Shown here piece after piece: positions 33,168 through 41,936 of a DNA stretch of 64,000 nt. Under the pieces are notes generated by a model. It saw only the letters and a list, made by a program, of their open reading frames with translations. It did not search any database and was not told where the DNA came from. Numbering within the stretch: position 1 is the first letter of the stretch; each line of letters starts with the position of its first letter. Made by a program: the position numbers and the translations under genes. This DNA comes from Phenylobacterium sp. (GTDB lineage Bacteria > Pseudomonadota > Alphaproteobacteria > Caulobacterales > Caulobacteraceae): NCBI RefSeq assembly GCF_022402485.1, contig NZ_JAKRSA010000020.1:62001-126000 (forward strand), given 5' to 3'.

Positions 33168-33516
33168 GCTTGCCGCGATAGATGTCGCACAGGGTGTCGA
33201 TAACCCGGGCGGCGGCGGGGTCGGTCAGACGATAATAGATGGTCTGGCCTACTCGCCGCGTGCCGACCACGCCCTCGGCCCGGAGCTTGGCCAGGTGCTG
33301 CGACGCCGCAGACTGGGCGAGCCCCACATGCTGGGCCAGGTCCCCCACCGAACATTCCCCGTCGCCGAGCCGGCACAGGATGATCAGCCGCTGCTCGCTG
33401 GACATCAGCTTCATCAGCCGGGCCGCAGCCGCAGCACTGGCTTCCAGAGCGGCCAGTTCTGCCGGATCGGGCATCTGGGTGGCGACAGCGGTGAGGGTGG
33501 CCTTGCTCATGCTCAC
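33157..33516 (-). CDS. ArsR-family regulator, BigR/SqrR-like persulfide sensor
   Basis: A 119-aa winged-helix protein with LMSSEQRLIILCRLGDGECSVGDLAQHVGLAQSAASQHLAKLR and GTRRVGQTIYYRL, an ArsR fold. Cys48 sits at the place of the first sensor cysteine of BigR/SqrR. A second candidate, Cys110 in VIDTLCDIY, lies in the last helix, about one turn before where the second cysteine of those proteins is expected; Cys55 is extra. No ArsR metal motif (CxCxxC) is present. It is the last gene after the rhodanese-MFP-RND genes and should respond to sulfide/persulfide. Confidence 0.85.
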   Translation of the reverse strand: MSMSKATLTAVATQMPDPAELAALEASAAAAARLMKLMSSEQRLIILCRLGDGECSVGDLAQHVGLAQSAASQHLAKLRAEGVVGTRRVGQTIYYRLTDPAAARVIDTLCDIYRGKPAP

Positions 33517-33529
33517 TTATCCAGGCTCG

Positions 33530-36500
33530 TTAGCGGGACGCTAGGGTGTCGGGACGCGTGGCCGGACGACCATCATCCCTCAGAACCACATAGATGGCCG
33601 GTATGACCAGCACCGTCAGCAGGGTGGATGAGGCCAGGCCAAACAGCAGGGAAATCGCCAGACCCTGGAATATGGGGTCGAAGAGGATGACCGCCGCTCC
33701 GATCATGGCCGCTGCAGCCGTGAGCACAATGGGTTTGAAGCGGATCGCGCCGGCCTCCAGCAGGACATCGCGCAGGGCTCGATCGCCCGTCTGGGCATGG
33801 CGTATGAAGTCCACCAGCAGGATCGAGTTCCGCACGATGATGCCGGCCAGCGCAATGAAGCCGATCATCGACGTGGCTGAGAACGGCGCACCGAAGATGA
33901 TGTGGCCGATGACAATGCCCACCAGGGTGAGTGGGATCGGCGTCAGGATCACGAGCGGCAGGCGGAAACTCTTGAACTGCGCCACCACCAGGACATAGAT
34001 CCCGAGAATGGCCACCGCAAAGGCCGCGCCCATGTCGCGGAAGGTCACCCAGGTGATCTCCCATTCCCCGTCCCAGAGCAGAGTCGGGGTGCTTTCATCG
34101 CTGGGCTGGCCATTGAGCCGGACGGTCGGCTTGGGCAGGTCGCCCCAATCATGGGCTTCGATAGCATCGCCCACGGCCAGCATGCCGTAGATCGGCGCCT
34201 CATACTGGCCGGCCAGTTCGGCGGTGACCATTTCGGCGTCCAGCCCATCCCGGCGATAGATCATGTGCGAACCCGGTTCGGAGGTCGCCTCAATCACCTC
34301 GCCCAGCTCCACCAGGCGACGGCCCTCAGAGGTCTGAGACATTGCCACGGGGGTGGCCGCCAGACGCTCGCTCCAGGCCCGGTCGGACTGGGGCAGTCGG
34401 ACCGCGATCTCAAGGGGCATCCGACCTTCGCCACGGTGGGCATAGCCGACGGGACCACCCCCAAAGACGGCACCGATGGAATCCAGCACCTCCCCCTCAG
34501 ACACCCCCAAATGTTCCAGGGTGTCACGGGCCGGCGTCAGTCGCAGGCGCGGCCGGGGTTCGCCATAGGAGTCGTCCACATCGACGATGTAGGGGATCGA
34601 CTGGAACAGGGTCTTGACCTCGGCGGCCACCGCCCGGCGGGTCTCGGCGTCCGGCCCATAGATTTCGGCCAGCAGAGTGGCGAGGACCGGCGGTCCCGGC
34701 GGGGCCTCAACCACCTTGATTGAGCCCCCGGTCGGCAGGGGCAGGTCGCTGAGCCGCTCGCGCAGGTCCAGGGCGATGGCATGGCTGGCGCGGTTGCGCT
34801 CGCCCTTGTGCGACAGGGTGATGGACAGATCGCCCATCTCCGGCCGGTTGCGCAGGAAGTAGTGCCGCACCAGACCGTTGAAATTGAAGGGCGAGGCCGT
34901 ACCGGCATAGGCCTCAATGGCCATGACCTCTGGCACCGTGCGGGCGATTTCCGCCGCTCCGGCCAGGGTGCGCTCTGTGGTCTCCAGACTGGCGCCCTCA
35001 GGCAGGTCCAGAACCACCTGCAGTTCGGATTTATTGTCGAAGGGCAGCAGCTTCACCGTCACGGTCTTGGTGGCGAACATGCTCATGGACAGAAGGGTGG
35101 CGACACCCACGGCCCCCAGGAAGATCCAGGCGCTGCGCCGGCTGGCGATCACCCGGCTGGCCATGGCTCGATAGGCGCGGCCCAGGCGACCGCCGTCGTC
35201 CTCATGTCCGTGGGCGTGGCCTTCAGCCAGGGTCTGGCGGGCAAAGCGGACCATCAGCCAAGGGGCGATGACCACGGCCACGAAGAACGAAAACACCATG
35301 GCGGCCGAGGCGTTGACCGGGATCGGCGCCATGTAAGGGCCCATCAGGCCGGAGACGAACAGCATGGGCAGCAAGGCCGCCACCACGGTCAGGGTCGCCA
35401 CCACCGTGGGATTGCCCACCTCGGCCACGGCCTCGATGGCCGCCTGGGTGGGGGTGCGACCATCCTTCATCGCCCAATGCCGGGCGATGTTCTCGATCAT
35501 GACGATGGCGTCGTCGACCAGGATGCCAATGGAGAAGATCAGGGCGAACAGACTGACCCGGTTGATGGTGTAGCCCATCAGGTTCGAGGCGAAGAGGGTC
35601 AGGAGAATGGTGGTGGGGATGACCACGGCGGTGACGCCGGCTTCCCGCCAGCCGATGGCCAGGCCGATCAGGATGACGATGGAGACCGTGGCCAGCCCCA
35701 GGTGAAACAGCAGCTCGTTGGCCTTTTCGTTGGCGCTTTCGCCATAGTCGCGGCTGACGGCGACCTCCAGGCCCTCAGGGATCAGGGTGCCTTTGAGGGT
35801 CTCGACCCGCTCAAGGATATGGTCTGAGACCACCACGGCATTGGCACCCTGGCGCTTGGCGATGGCTAGGCTGACTGCCGGGGCCTGGCTCCAGCCCGCC
35901 TCGGTGCGCACATGGCGCCAGACCCTGGCCTGGTCTTCCCGGGGCGCCTGGATAACGTTGGCCACATCGCGGATATAGACCGGCTCGCCCTTCACCGAGG
36001 GCAGGGCGAGCAGGCCGATCTCCTGGGCTGTGGTCAGGGTCTGGCCCGCCACCACATCCACCGCCTGACCATCCTGGCGGATGGCACCGGCTGGGAAGCT
36101 GCGGTTGGCCTGGCGAACGGCCTCGATCACCCCGCCTAGGGGGACGCCGCGCAGGGCCAGGCGGTCGGGGTCGGGCTCGATACGAATCTCGTCGGGACGG
36201 CCACCGACGATGAAGGTCAGGCCGACATCCTCAACCTTGGCCACTTCGGTGCGCAGCTTGAGCGCGATGTCATGGAGCGCTTGGTCCGACCAGCGATCGG
36301 CCATGTCCGGCGCCGGCGTCAGGGTCAAGACCACGGCGGGGACATCATTGATGCCCCGGGTGACGATCATCGGTTCGGGAATGCCGACGGGAATCTGGTC
36401 GTAGTTGGCGCGGACCTTCTCATGGACCCGCACGGCGGCGTCCTCGGGGTCCTCGCCCACATCAAAGCGGGCGGTGACCAGCACCTGGTCGTCCTGGACC

Positions 36501-36763
36501 TGGGTATAGACGTGGTCCACCGCGTCGATGGACTTGACGATGGTCTCCAGGGGCTTGGCCACCAGCTCAGCAGCGTCGGGTGCCCTGAGGCCTGGGGTGG
36601 CCACCATGATATCGACCATGGGGACACTGATCTGAGGCTCCTCCTCCCGGGGGATGGAGACAAGCGCCATCAGGCCCATGGCGATGGCTGCCAGCAGGGC
36701 CAGGGGAGTCAGCGGCGAGTGGATGCTGGCCTGGGTGAGGCGACCGGAAATGCCCAGGTTCAT
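33530..36763 (-). CDS. RND-family efflux permease
   Basis: A 1077-aa inner-membrane RND transporter with twelve membrane segments and two large periplasmic loops. The proton-relay acids are in the fourth segment (IGILVDDAIVMIENIARH); GFIALAGIIVRNSILLVDFIRH is the matching repeat in the C-terminal half. The N-terminus (SPLTPLALLAAIAMGLMALVSIPREEEPQI) is of the HAE1-related group. It overlaps the MFP gene by 4 bp. Placement in a sulfide locus beside a persulfide-type regulator is notable and suggests export of a sulfur compound or metal-thiol species. Confidence 0.92.
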   Translation of the reverse strand: MNLGISGRLTQASIHSPLTPLALLAAIAMGLMALVSIPREEEPQISVPMVDIMVATPGLRAPDAAELVAKPLETIVKSIDAVDHVYTQVQDDQVLVTARFDVGEDPEDAAVRVHEKVRANYDQIPVGIPEPMIVTRGINDVPAVVLTLTPAPDMADRWSDQALHDIALKLRTEVAKVEDVGLTFIVGGRPDEIRIEPDPDRLALRGVPLGGVIEAVRQANRSFPAGAIRQDGQAVDVVAGQTLTTAQEIGLLALPSVKGEPVYIRDVANVIQAPREDQARVWRHVRTEAGWSQAPAVSLAIAKRQGANAVVVSDHILERVETLKGTLIPEGLEVAVSRDYGESANEKANELLFHLGLATVSIVILIGLAIGWREAGVTAVVIPTTILLTLFASNLMGYTINRVSLFALIFSIGILVDDAIVMIENIARHWAMKDGRTPTQAAIEAVAEVGNPTVVATLTVVAALLPMLFVSGLMGPYMAPIPVNASAAMVFSFFVAVVIAPWLMVRFARQTLAEGHAHGHEDDGGRLGRAYRAMASRVIASRRSAWIFLGAVGVATLLSMSMFATKTVTVKLLPFDNKSELQVVLDLPEGASLETTERTLAGAAEIARTVPEVMAIEAYAGTASPFNFNGLVRHYFLRNRPEMGDLSITLSHKGERNRASHAIALDLRERLSDLPLPTGGSIKVVEAPPGPPVLATLLAEIYGPDAETRRAVAAEVKTLFQSIPYIVDVDDSYGEPRPRLRLTPARDTLEHLGVSEGEVLDSIGAVFGGGPVGYAHRGEGRMPLEIAVRLPQSDRAWSERLAATPVAMSQTSEGRRLVELGEVIEATSEPGSHMIYRRDGLDAEMVTAELAGQYEAPIYGMLAVGDAIEAHDWGDLPKPTVRLNGQPSDESTPTLLWDGEWEITWVTFRDMGAAFAVAILGIYVLVVAQFKSFRLPLVILTPIPLTLVGIVIGHIIFGAPFSATSMIGFIALAGIIVRNSILLVDFIRHAQTGDRALRDVLLEAGAIRFKPIVLTAAAAMIGAAVILFDPIFQGLAISLLFGLASSTLLTVLVIPAIYVVLRDDGRPATRPDTLASR

Positions 36764-37794
36764 TGGGCGGCCCCCGCCACACTGGCCAGCAGGACGTCCC
36801 CGGCGCGGACGCCGGACAGGATTTCCATCTGGCCAGGGTTCGGGGCTGGCGTGGTCTGCACGGCCACCTCACGGACCTGACCGTCAGGGCCGAGAAGGCG
36901 GACAAAATCGAGACCGAACCGCGTCGCCACATAGGCCTGGGGGACAACCAGCGCCTGGCGCTGGCCGACCTTGACCTGGACCCGGACCCGCTGACCGATG
37001 AGGTCGGCCCGCAGACCACTGACCCGCAGGTCAGCCGTCACCTGGCCGCCGGTGACAGAGGGATAGACCTGGACCACCGTGCCTTGGCCCGACACCCCCG
37101 GCAGGTCAGATGTGGAGACCTGAGCCTGGTCATCAACCTTCAGGGCGCGAGCCTGGGCCTCCGGCAATTCCAGCCGCAGAAGGGCCTCGCCGGAGGTGAT
37201 GGTCGCCACCGACTGACCGGGCGCGACCACCGAGCCGGCCGGCGTGTCGGCCCGAAGGACGCGGCCTGAGGAGGGGGCCAGGATCACCCCTTGCGCGCCC
37301 ATCTCAGCGCTGGCGGCCCGTTGGGCGCGGGCGGCGGCAGCCATGCCCTCGGCGGCGCGGGCGGCCGACTGGGCCTGTTCCAGGCGCGCCTTGGCAAAGA
37401 AGCCCTTGTCATAGAGCACCTGCACCCGGGCCAGCTCAGCTGAGGCCCGGGCGGCTTCAGCGGCGGCCGCCGCGGCCTGGGCGTCGAAGGCGGTGGTCTC
37501 AAGGTTGAGCCGCTGGTCTGTGACCCTGCCGATCACCTGACCCTTCTGGACCTGGTCTCCCTCTCGAACCCTGAGTTCCATGAGCGTGCCGCCAATACGA
37601 GCGCGGGCCTCGGCCATGTCCCGGGTGACGACGCTGGCGGCCACGGGTTTCAGGTCATCCACTGGCGCAAGCTGAAGGGTCAGCCTCGTCCCCTGGGCCG
37701 CTTTCACGGTCGGCGGTGCCGAGGGTGCGGGCTCCGAACAGGCGGTGACGCCCAGGGTCAGGGCCAGCAGGCTCGCGGTCAGCAGGGGGCGCAT
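36760..37794 (-). CDS. RND periplasmic adaptor (membrane fusion lipoprotein)
   Basis: A 344-aa adaptor with a lipoprotein signal (LALTLGVTAC), a lipoyl/barrel-sandwich region split by an Ala-rich coiled-coil hairpin (residues about 100-160), and a C-terminal beta-barrel ending before SVAGAAQ. It pairs with the RND gene downstream (ATGA overlap). It follows the rhodanese gene by 20 bp, so all belong to one operon. An outer-membrane factor is not in this operon; the TolC at 55306 could serve. Confidence 0.9.
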   Translation of the reverse strand: MRPLLTASLLALTLGVTACSEPAPSAPPTVKAAQGTRLTLQLAPVDDLKPVAASVVTRDMAEARARIGGTLMELRVREGDQVQKGQVIGRVTDQRLNLETTAFDAQAAAAAAEAARASAELARVQVLYDKGFFAKARLEQAQSAARAAEGMAAAARAQRAASAEMGAQGVILAPSSGRVLRADTPAGSVVAPGQSVATITSGEALLRLELPEAQARALKVDDQAQVSTSDLPGVSGQGTVVQVYPSVTGGQVTADLRVSGLRADLIGQRVRVQVKVGQRQALVVPQAYVATRFGLDFVRLLGPDGQVREVAVQTTPAPNPGQMEILSGVRAGDVLLASVAGAAQ

Positions 37795-37814
37795 GGGCGT
37801 CTCTTCTTGATTTA

Positions 37815-38168
37815 CTAGCGGGCGTCGCGGACGGCGCCTGTGGCGGGATCGAAGGCGATCACCGGCAGGGACGCAGTCTTCCAGGCTCCGATGCCCCCTT
37901 CCAGATGGCCGGCGACCTCAACCCCGGCCGTGCGGCATTGGTCCAAGGCCATGCCTGAGCGTTTGCCCGAGCCGCACTGCAGAATGATGGCCCGGGGTCC
38001 GCCAGCCGGCAGGGCCTGGGGATCAAAGGTCGAGAGGGGAAAGTTGAGCGCCCCGTGGATGCGTTCGGCGGCGAACTCGGCGGGCTCGCGGACATCGATC
38101 AGCACGATCTGCCGGGCGAGCAGGCGGCTGTGTACGTCGGTGGGGTGAAGGTCGGGGGAAGGGCTCAT
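37815..38168 (-). CDS. Rhodanese-domain sulfurtransferase
   Basis: A 117-aa single rhodanese domain: IVLIDVREPAEFAAERIHGALNFPL, then the active-site loop QCGSGKRS with Cys65. It moves sulfane sulfur between persulfide carriers and acceptors. The ORF track start at 38297 is an extension; ATG 38168 begins the conserved region. It is the first gene of the operon rhodanese-MFP-RND-arsR and divergent from sulfide:quinone oxidoreductase. Confidence 0.9.
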   Translation of the reverse strand: MSPSPDLHPTDVHSRLLARQIVLIDVREPAEFAAERIHGALNFPLSTFDPQALPAGGPRAIILQCGSGKRSGMALDQCRTAGVEVAGHLEGGIGAWKTASLPVIAFDPATGAVRDAR

Positions 38169-38197
38169 CTGGCGTCTCTCCGGCGGCGCGTTAAAAC

Positions 38198-38227
38198 CAT
38201 TGTATATTCGCAGATACGCATATAATG
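38198..38227. promoter_or_regulatory. AT-rich imperfect palindrome in the rhodanese/SQR gap
   Basis: CATT...AATG outer arms enclose ATATTCG-n6-CGCATAT (6 of 7 pairs), 30 bp in all, within a GC-rich neighbourhood. It lies 30 bp upstream of the rhodanese start and 104 bp before the SQR start. It is a good candidate binding site for the ArsR/BigR-like regulator. Confidence 0.5.
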
Positions 38228-38330
38228 ATTTCGACGCCCCATACAAGCAGCTTCGAAACTGGGGCCTCGGGAAGGCTGTTGCCTTGATGCCGATCAATGT
38301 CAGGGCTGGCCAGAGGGTCAGGATGCGAAC

Positions 38331-39608
38331 ATGAAAAAGCCACTCATAGTTGTGCTCGGTGCCGGTCTCGGCGGATCGGTGGCCGCCTTCGAGATCAAGG
38401 ACGCCGTGGGCTCACAGGCCGAGGTCATGGTGGTCTCTCAGGGAGACACCTTCCACTTCGTCCCCTCAAATCCCTGGGTGGCGGTGGGCTGGCGAAAACG
38501 GGCCGCGATCGAAGTCCACCTGCCGCCGATCATGGCCAAGAAGAAGATCGGCTATACCGGCGTCGGTGCCGCGCGGGTGCATCCCCAGGAGAACCGACTG
38601 GAGCTGCAGGACGGCGAGAGCCTCGCCTACGACTATCTGGTCATCGCCACCGGCCCAGAGCTGGCCTTCGACGAAATTGAGGGCCTTGGGCCTGAGGGGT
38701 TCACCCAGTCGGTCTGTCATGTGTCCCACGCCGAGCAGGCGGCAGAGGCCTTCGAGGCGTTTGCGCGCAATCCTGGGCCTATCGTGGTGGGCGCGGTGCA
38801 GGGGGCCTCCTGCTATGGCCCGGCCTACGAATTTGCCATGATCCTCGACACCGAACTGCGGCGTCGGAAGATCCGCGATCAGGTGCCCATGACCTTTGTC
38901 ACCGCAGAGCCCTATGTGGGCCATCTGGGGCTGGACGGGGTGGGCGACACCAAGGGCCTGCTGGAGAGCGAGATGCGCCAGCGGCACATCAAGTTCATCA
39001 CCAACGCCAAGGTGGCCAAGGTGAGCCAGGGCCTCATGGCGGTGGAGGAGATCGCCGACGACGGCTCGGTCAAGGCGACCCATGACCTGCCGTTTGCCTA
39101 TTCCATGATGTTGCCGGCGTTCCGTGGCGTGCCGGCGGTGATGGGGATCGAGGGGCTGAGCGATCCCCGCGGCTTCATCCTGGCCGACAAGCACCAGCGC
39201 AATCCCACCTATCCCAATGTGTTCTCCCTGGGGGTCTGTGTGGCGATCCCGCCCATGGGCAAGACGCCGGTATCGGTGGGCGTGCCCAAGACTGGCTTCA
39301 TGATCGAGAGCATGGTCACCGCCATCGCTGAGAACCTCAAGGAACTGCTGGCAGGGCAAGCGCCGACCCATGAGGCGACCTGGAACGCGATCTGCCTGGC
39401 AGATTTCGGCGACAGCGGCGTGGCCTTCATCGCCCAGCCGCAGCTCCCGCCGCGCAATCTGAACTGGGCTGCAGAGGGCCGCTGGGTGCATCTGGCGAAG
39501 ATCGGCTTCGAGAAATACTTCCTCAGCAAGATCCGGCGGGGGGAGGTCACCCCGTTCTATGAGAAGCTCGCCCTCGACGTGATCGGCGCGCGCAAGCTGA
39601 AGACCTGA
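38331..39608 (+). CDS. sqr: Sulfide:quinone oxidoreductase
   Basis: A 425-aa flavoprotein (FAD motif VVLGAGLGGSVAAFEI) of the SQR family. Three cysteines expected for sulfide oxidation are present: Cys129 (SVCHVSH), Cys161 (GASCYGPAYEF) and Cys303 (LGVCVAIPP). It takes electrons from sulfide to the quinone pool and forms sulfane sulfur. The ATG at 38331 lies in a divergent promoter region with the rhodanese operon. Thioredoxin follows 2 bp later, which may accept or reduce the persulfide product. Confidence 0.93.
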   Translation: MKKPLIVVLGAGLGGSVAAFEIKDAVGSQAEVMVVSQGDTFHFVPSNPWVAVGWRKRAAIEVHLPPIMAKKKIGYTGVGAARVHPQENRLELQDGESLAYDYLVIATGPELAFDEIEGLGPEGFTQSVCHVSHAEQAAEAFEAFARNPGPIVVGAVQGASCYGPAYEFAMILDTELRRRKIRDQVPMTFVTAEPYVGHLGLDGVGDTKGLLESEMRQRHIKFITNAKVAKVSQGLMAVEEIADDGSVKATHDLPFAYSMMLPAFRGVPAVMGIEGLSDPRGFILADKHQRNPTYPNVFSLGVCVAIPPMGKTPVSVGVPKTGFMIESMVTAIAENLKELLAGQAPTHEATWNAICLADFGDSGVAFIAQPQLPPRNLNWAAEGRWVHLAKIGFEKYFLSKIRRGEVTPFYEKLALDVIGARKLKT

Positions 39609-39610
39609 GC

Positions 39611-40048
39611 ATGACGCAGATTGTCTGTCCCGCCTGTGCGGCGGCCAACCGTATTCCCGCCGCGCGGGACCCAGGCGGCGCCAAGTGTGGGCGATGTGGC
39701 CTAGCCCTGTTCCAGGGTGTGCCCACCGAGGTGGACGCCGCAGGTCTGCAGGTCCATCGCCGGGCCAATCAGGGGCTGCCGATCCTGTTGGATGTATGGG
39801 CACCCTGGTGTGGCCCCTGTCGGTCCATGGCCCCCCATTTTGCTGCGGCTGCCGCGCGGCTGGAGCCCAGGGTTCGCCTGCTCAAGCTCAATGCCGATGA
39901 GGCACCCGACGCCAGCGCCGCCCTGCGGGTGTCAGGGATTCCCGCCCTGATCCTGATGAAGGACGGCCAGGAGCTGGCCCGGCAAGCCGGTGCCATGACC
40001 ACTGATCAGATCACTGCCTGGGTGAACCAGGCCCTGGCTGCGGCCTAG
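39611..40048 (+). CDS. trxC: Thioredoxin TrxC (zinc-ribbon thioredoxin 2)
   Basis: A 145-aa thioredoxin-2. The N-terminal zinc ribbon is CPACAAANRIP and CGRCG; the thioredoxin domain has the WCGPC active site and the cis-proline loop SGIPALILM. TrxC reduces disulfides and persulfides, and here it would release sulfide sulfur from carriers. It is two bases after sqr and in one operon with the DUF2892 gene. Confidence 0.94.
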   Translation: MTQIVCPACAAANRIPAARDPGGAKCGRCGLALFQGVPTEVDAAGLQVHRRANQGLPILLDVWAPWCGPCRSMAPHFAAAAARLEPRVRLLKLNADEAPDASAALRVSGIPALILMKDGQELARQAGAMTTDQITAWVNQALAAA

Positions 40049-40076
40049 CGCCTCGGTCCCTAGAAGGAGCTCCAAC

Positions 40077-40280
40077 ATGACCCTCGATCGCGTGGTCTTT
40101 GTCTTCGCCGGCATTGTCGTCCTGGCCGGCGTCGCCCTGGCTCATTTTGTCAGCCCCTGGTGGATGCTGCTCAGCGCCTTTGCTGGGGCCAACATGATCC
40201 AGTCGGCCTTCACCGGCTTCTGCCCGGCGGCCATGGTGTTCAAGAAGCTCGGCGTCCGCCCGGGCGAGGCCTTCCGCTAA
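40077..40280 (+). CDS. DUF2892 membrane protein
   Basis: A 67-aa protein with two membrane segments (VFVFAGIVVLAGVALAHFVS and WWMLLSAFAGANMIQSAFTGFCPAAMVF) and the FTGFCPAAMVFKKLG segment typical of DUF2892. These proteins are often linked to rhodanese and sulfide oxidation genes (YgaP-like membrane domain). A conserved Cys follows the second segment. It ends in a 4-bp overlap with the convergent nitronate monooxygenase gene (CTAA). Confidence 0.88.
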   Translation: MTLDRVVFVFAGIVVLAGVALAHFVSPWWMLLSAFAGANMIQSAFTGFCPAAMVFKKLGVRPGEAFR

Positions 40281-41383
40281 GGCCTGTTCTGAGATCGGGC
40301 ACCCAGGTCTGCAAGCCGTGCCAAGGCATCACGTGCGAGTTGTCGGGTCAGGTCTTCTGCGTCGATGGCGCGCCCTAGCCCTGCGGCCTGTCCGGCCCAA
40401 AGGGGCGTAAAGTCCTCAGGCGTCGAACTGGCTGACCTCAACGGACCCAGTGCGCCGGCGGCGGTGGGGAAGGCAGGCGCATCGGGCGATAGGGGGCCTA
40501 TTTCGCGCATCAGGCGGTTGATAATCCCCCGGGCGGGCCGACCGGTGAAGACGTTGGTGAGCGCGGTCGACTCATCGGTGGCGGTCGCCAGGGCTGTTCG
40601 GTGAAAGGCCCCAATCAGGGACTGCGGGCAAGGCAGATAGGCTGTGCCCACCTGCACCCCCGCCGCGCCGAGGGCGAAGGCCGCCGCAATCGCGCGCCCA
40701 TCGGCCATGGCACCAGCCGCAATCACAGGGATGGACACCGCGTCGACCACCTGGGGCAACAGGGCCATCAGGCCAGGTTGCGTGCCCATGTCGTCAGTCA
40801 GAAAACTGCCCCGATGGCCCCCGGCTTCGTAGCCCATGGCGATGACGGCATCACAGCCTTGGGCCTCAAGCCAGATGGCTTCGGCCACGGTGGTCGCTGA
40901 ACTTATCACCTTGGCACCGGTCGCCTTGACCCGGGCCAGAAGGGGGAGCTCGGGCAGGCCGAAGTGGAAGCTCACCACCTCGGGCGAAACCGCTTCCACA
41001 ACGGCACAATAGGCCTCGTCGAAGGGGGCCCGGGACGCCCCGGATACCGGTGTCTCAAGGGCCAGGCCAAGCTCGCGGTAATAGGGCGCAAGGCTTTGGC
41101 GCCAGGCCGCCTCAGCGGCTTCGTCTGGGGCCGGCATTAGATGACAGAAGAAGTTGAGGTTCAGAGGCCCCTCGGTCCCCTGGCGGTACTGCGCCACCTG
41201 CTGGGTGATCTGGGCAGGGGTGAGCAGGGCGCAGGGAAGGCCGCCAAGTCCCCCGGCCCGACTGACCGCAACGGCCAGATCAACGCCCGAGGCCCCAGCC
41301 ATGGGGGCCTGGAAAATAGGGTGCTCCAGCCCGACCAGCTTGAGGATCCGCAGGTCGGGCCAGGGGGAGTTGGTTCGCCTCAT
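40277..41383 (-). CDS. Nitronate monooxygenase
   Basis: A 368-aa FMN TIM-barrel enzyme. Typical motifs: PIFQAPMAGASGVDLAVAVSRAGGLGGLP, FHFGLPE, AMGYEAGGHRG (FMN phosphate), PVIAAGAMADGRAIAAAFALGAAGVQVGTAYL, and a TNVFTGRPARGI loop. It oxidises alkyl nitronates to carbonyls and nitrite. It converges with the SQR operon. No link to sulfur metabolism is known; the neighbours on the minus strand belong to another system. Confidence 0.9.
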   Translation of the reverse strand: MRRTNSPWPDLRILKLVGLEHPIFQAPMAGASGVDLAVAVSRAGGLGGLPCALLTPAQITQQVAQYRQGTEGPLNLNFFCHLMPAPDEAAEAAWRQSLAPYYRELGLALETPVSGASRAPFDEAYCAVVEAVSPEVVSFHFGLPELPLLARVKATGAKVISSATTVAEAIWLEAQGCDAVIAMGYEAGGHRGSFLTDDMGTQPGLMALLPQVVDAVSIPVIAAGAMADGRAIAAAFALGAAGVQVGTAYLPCPQSLIGAFHRTALATATDESTALTNVFTGRPARGIINRLMREIGPLSPDAPAFPTAAGALGPLRSASSTPEDFTPLWAGQAAGLGRAIDAEDLTRQLARDALARLADLGARSQNRP

Positions 41384-41428
41384 GAGGCTGGGTCTAGCGC
41401 TCGAGGCTTGGGGGGCGCGAGCTCAAAT

Positions 41429-41923
41429 CTAGAGCGCCCGGCCCCGGTTGATCTTGTAGAACACGCCGCCCTCGTCCTCGCCGGAGAGTTCGAGAAAGCC
41501 CTCGATGGTTTTCACGCCGTAATCGAAGACCACGCCCTTTTCCGTCCTGACCTCGATGAACTGCATCGGGCTCGGATTGAGGTGGAACGGGCAGTCTGGC
41601 GGATAGGCCAAGAGGACGAAGTGGGTCTGGGTCTTGCCGTTCTGCAGGGGCATCATGTAGCCCGAGACCTTGATCCGCTTGCCCTTGAGCGCCAGCACCC
41701 CGGGGGGGAAGTCCGGCTTGGACATCAGATAGCCCCGGGAATCGGTGCGGGTGATTTCCTTTGTGGACTCCAAAAGGGCCCAGGATACGCCGCCGCGGGG
41801 CGTCGGGGCCGGTTGCCAGACGCTCTCGGTGGGCGCGGCAGGACGGGCCTGTAGCGCAGCCCCAGCCGACGTAGGCTGGAGGGCCAGGGCCAGGGTCAGG
41901 GCCAGCAACAGCCGGACAAACAT
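41429..41923 (-). CDS. DUF3299 secreted protein
   Basis: A 164-aa exported protein (signal LLLALTLALALQPTSAGA). The middle, LKGKRIKVSGYMMPLQNG and FVLLAYPPDCPFHLNPSP, with one invariant-looking Cys, is the DUF3299 domain. Its gene lies 13 bp after the FtsX-like permease and shares its strand, as in zinc-responsive ABC loci of other Proteobacteria where a DUF3299 protein accompanies the transporter. A metal-handling role is inferred from this context. Confidence 0.82.
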   Translation of the reverse strand: MFVRLLLALTLALALQPTSAGAALQARPAAPTESVWQPAPTPRGGVSWALLESTKEITRTDSRGYLMSKPDFPPGVLALKGKRIKVSGYMMPLQNGKTQTHFVLLAYPPDCPFHLNPSPMQFIEVRTEKGVVFDYGVKTIEGFLELSGEDEGGVFYKINRGRAL

Positions 41924-41936
41924 CAGAAACAGCTCC

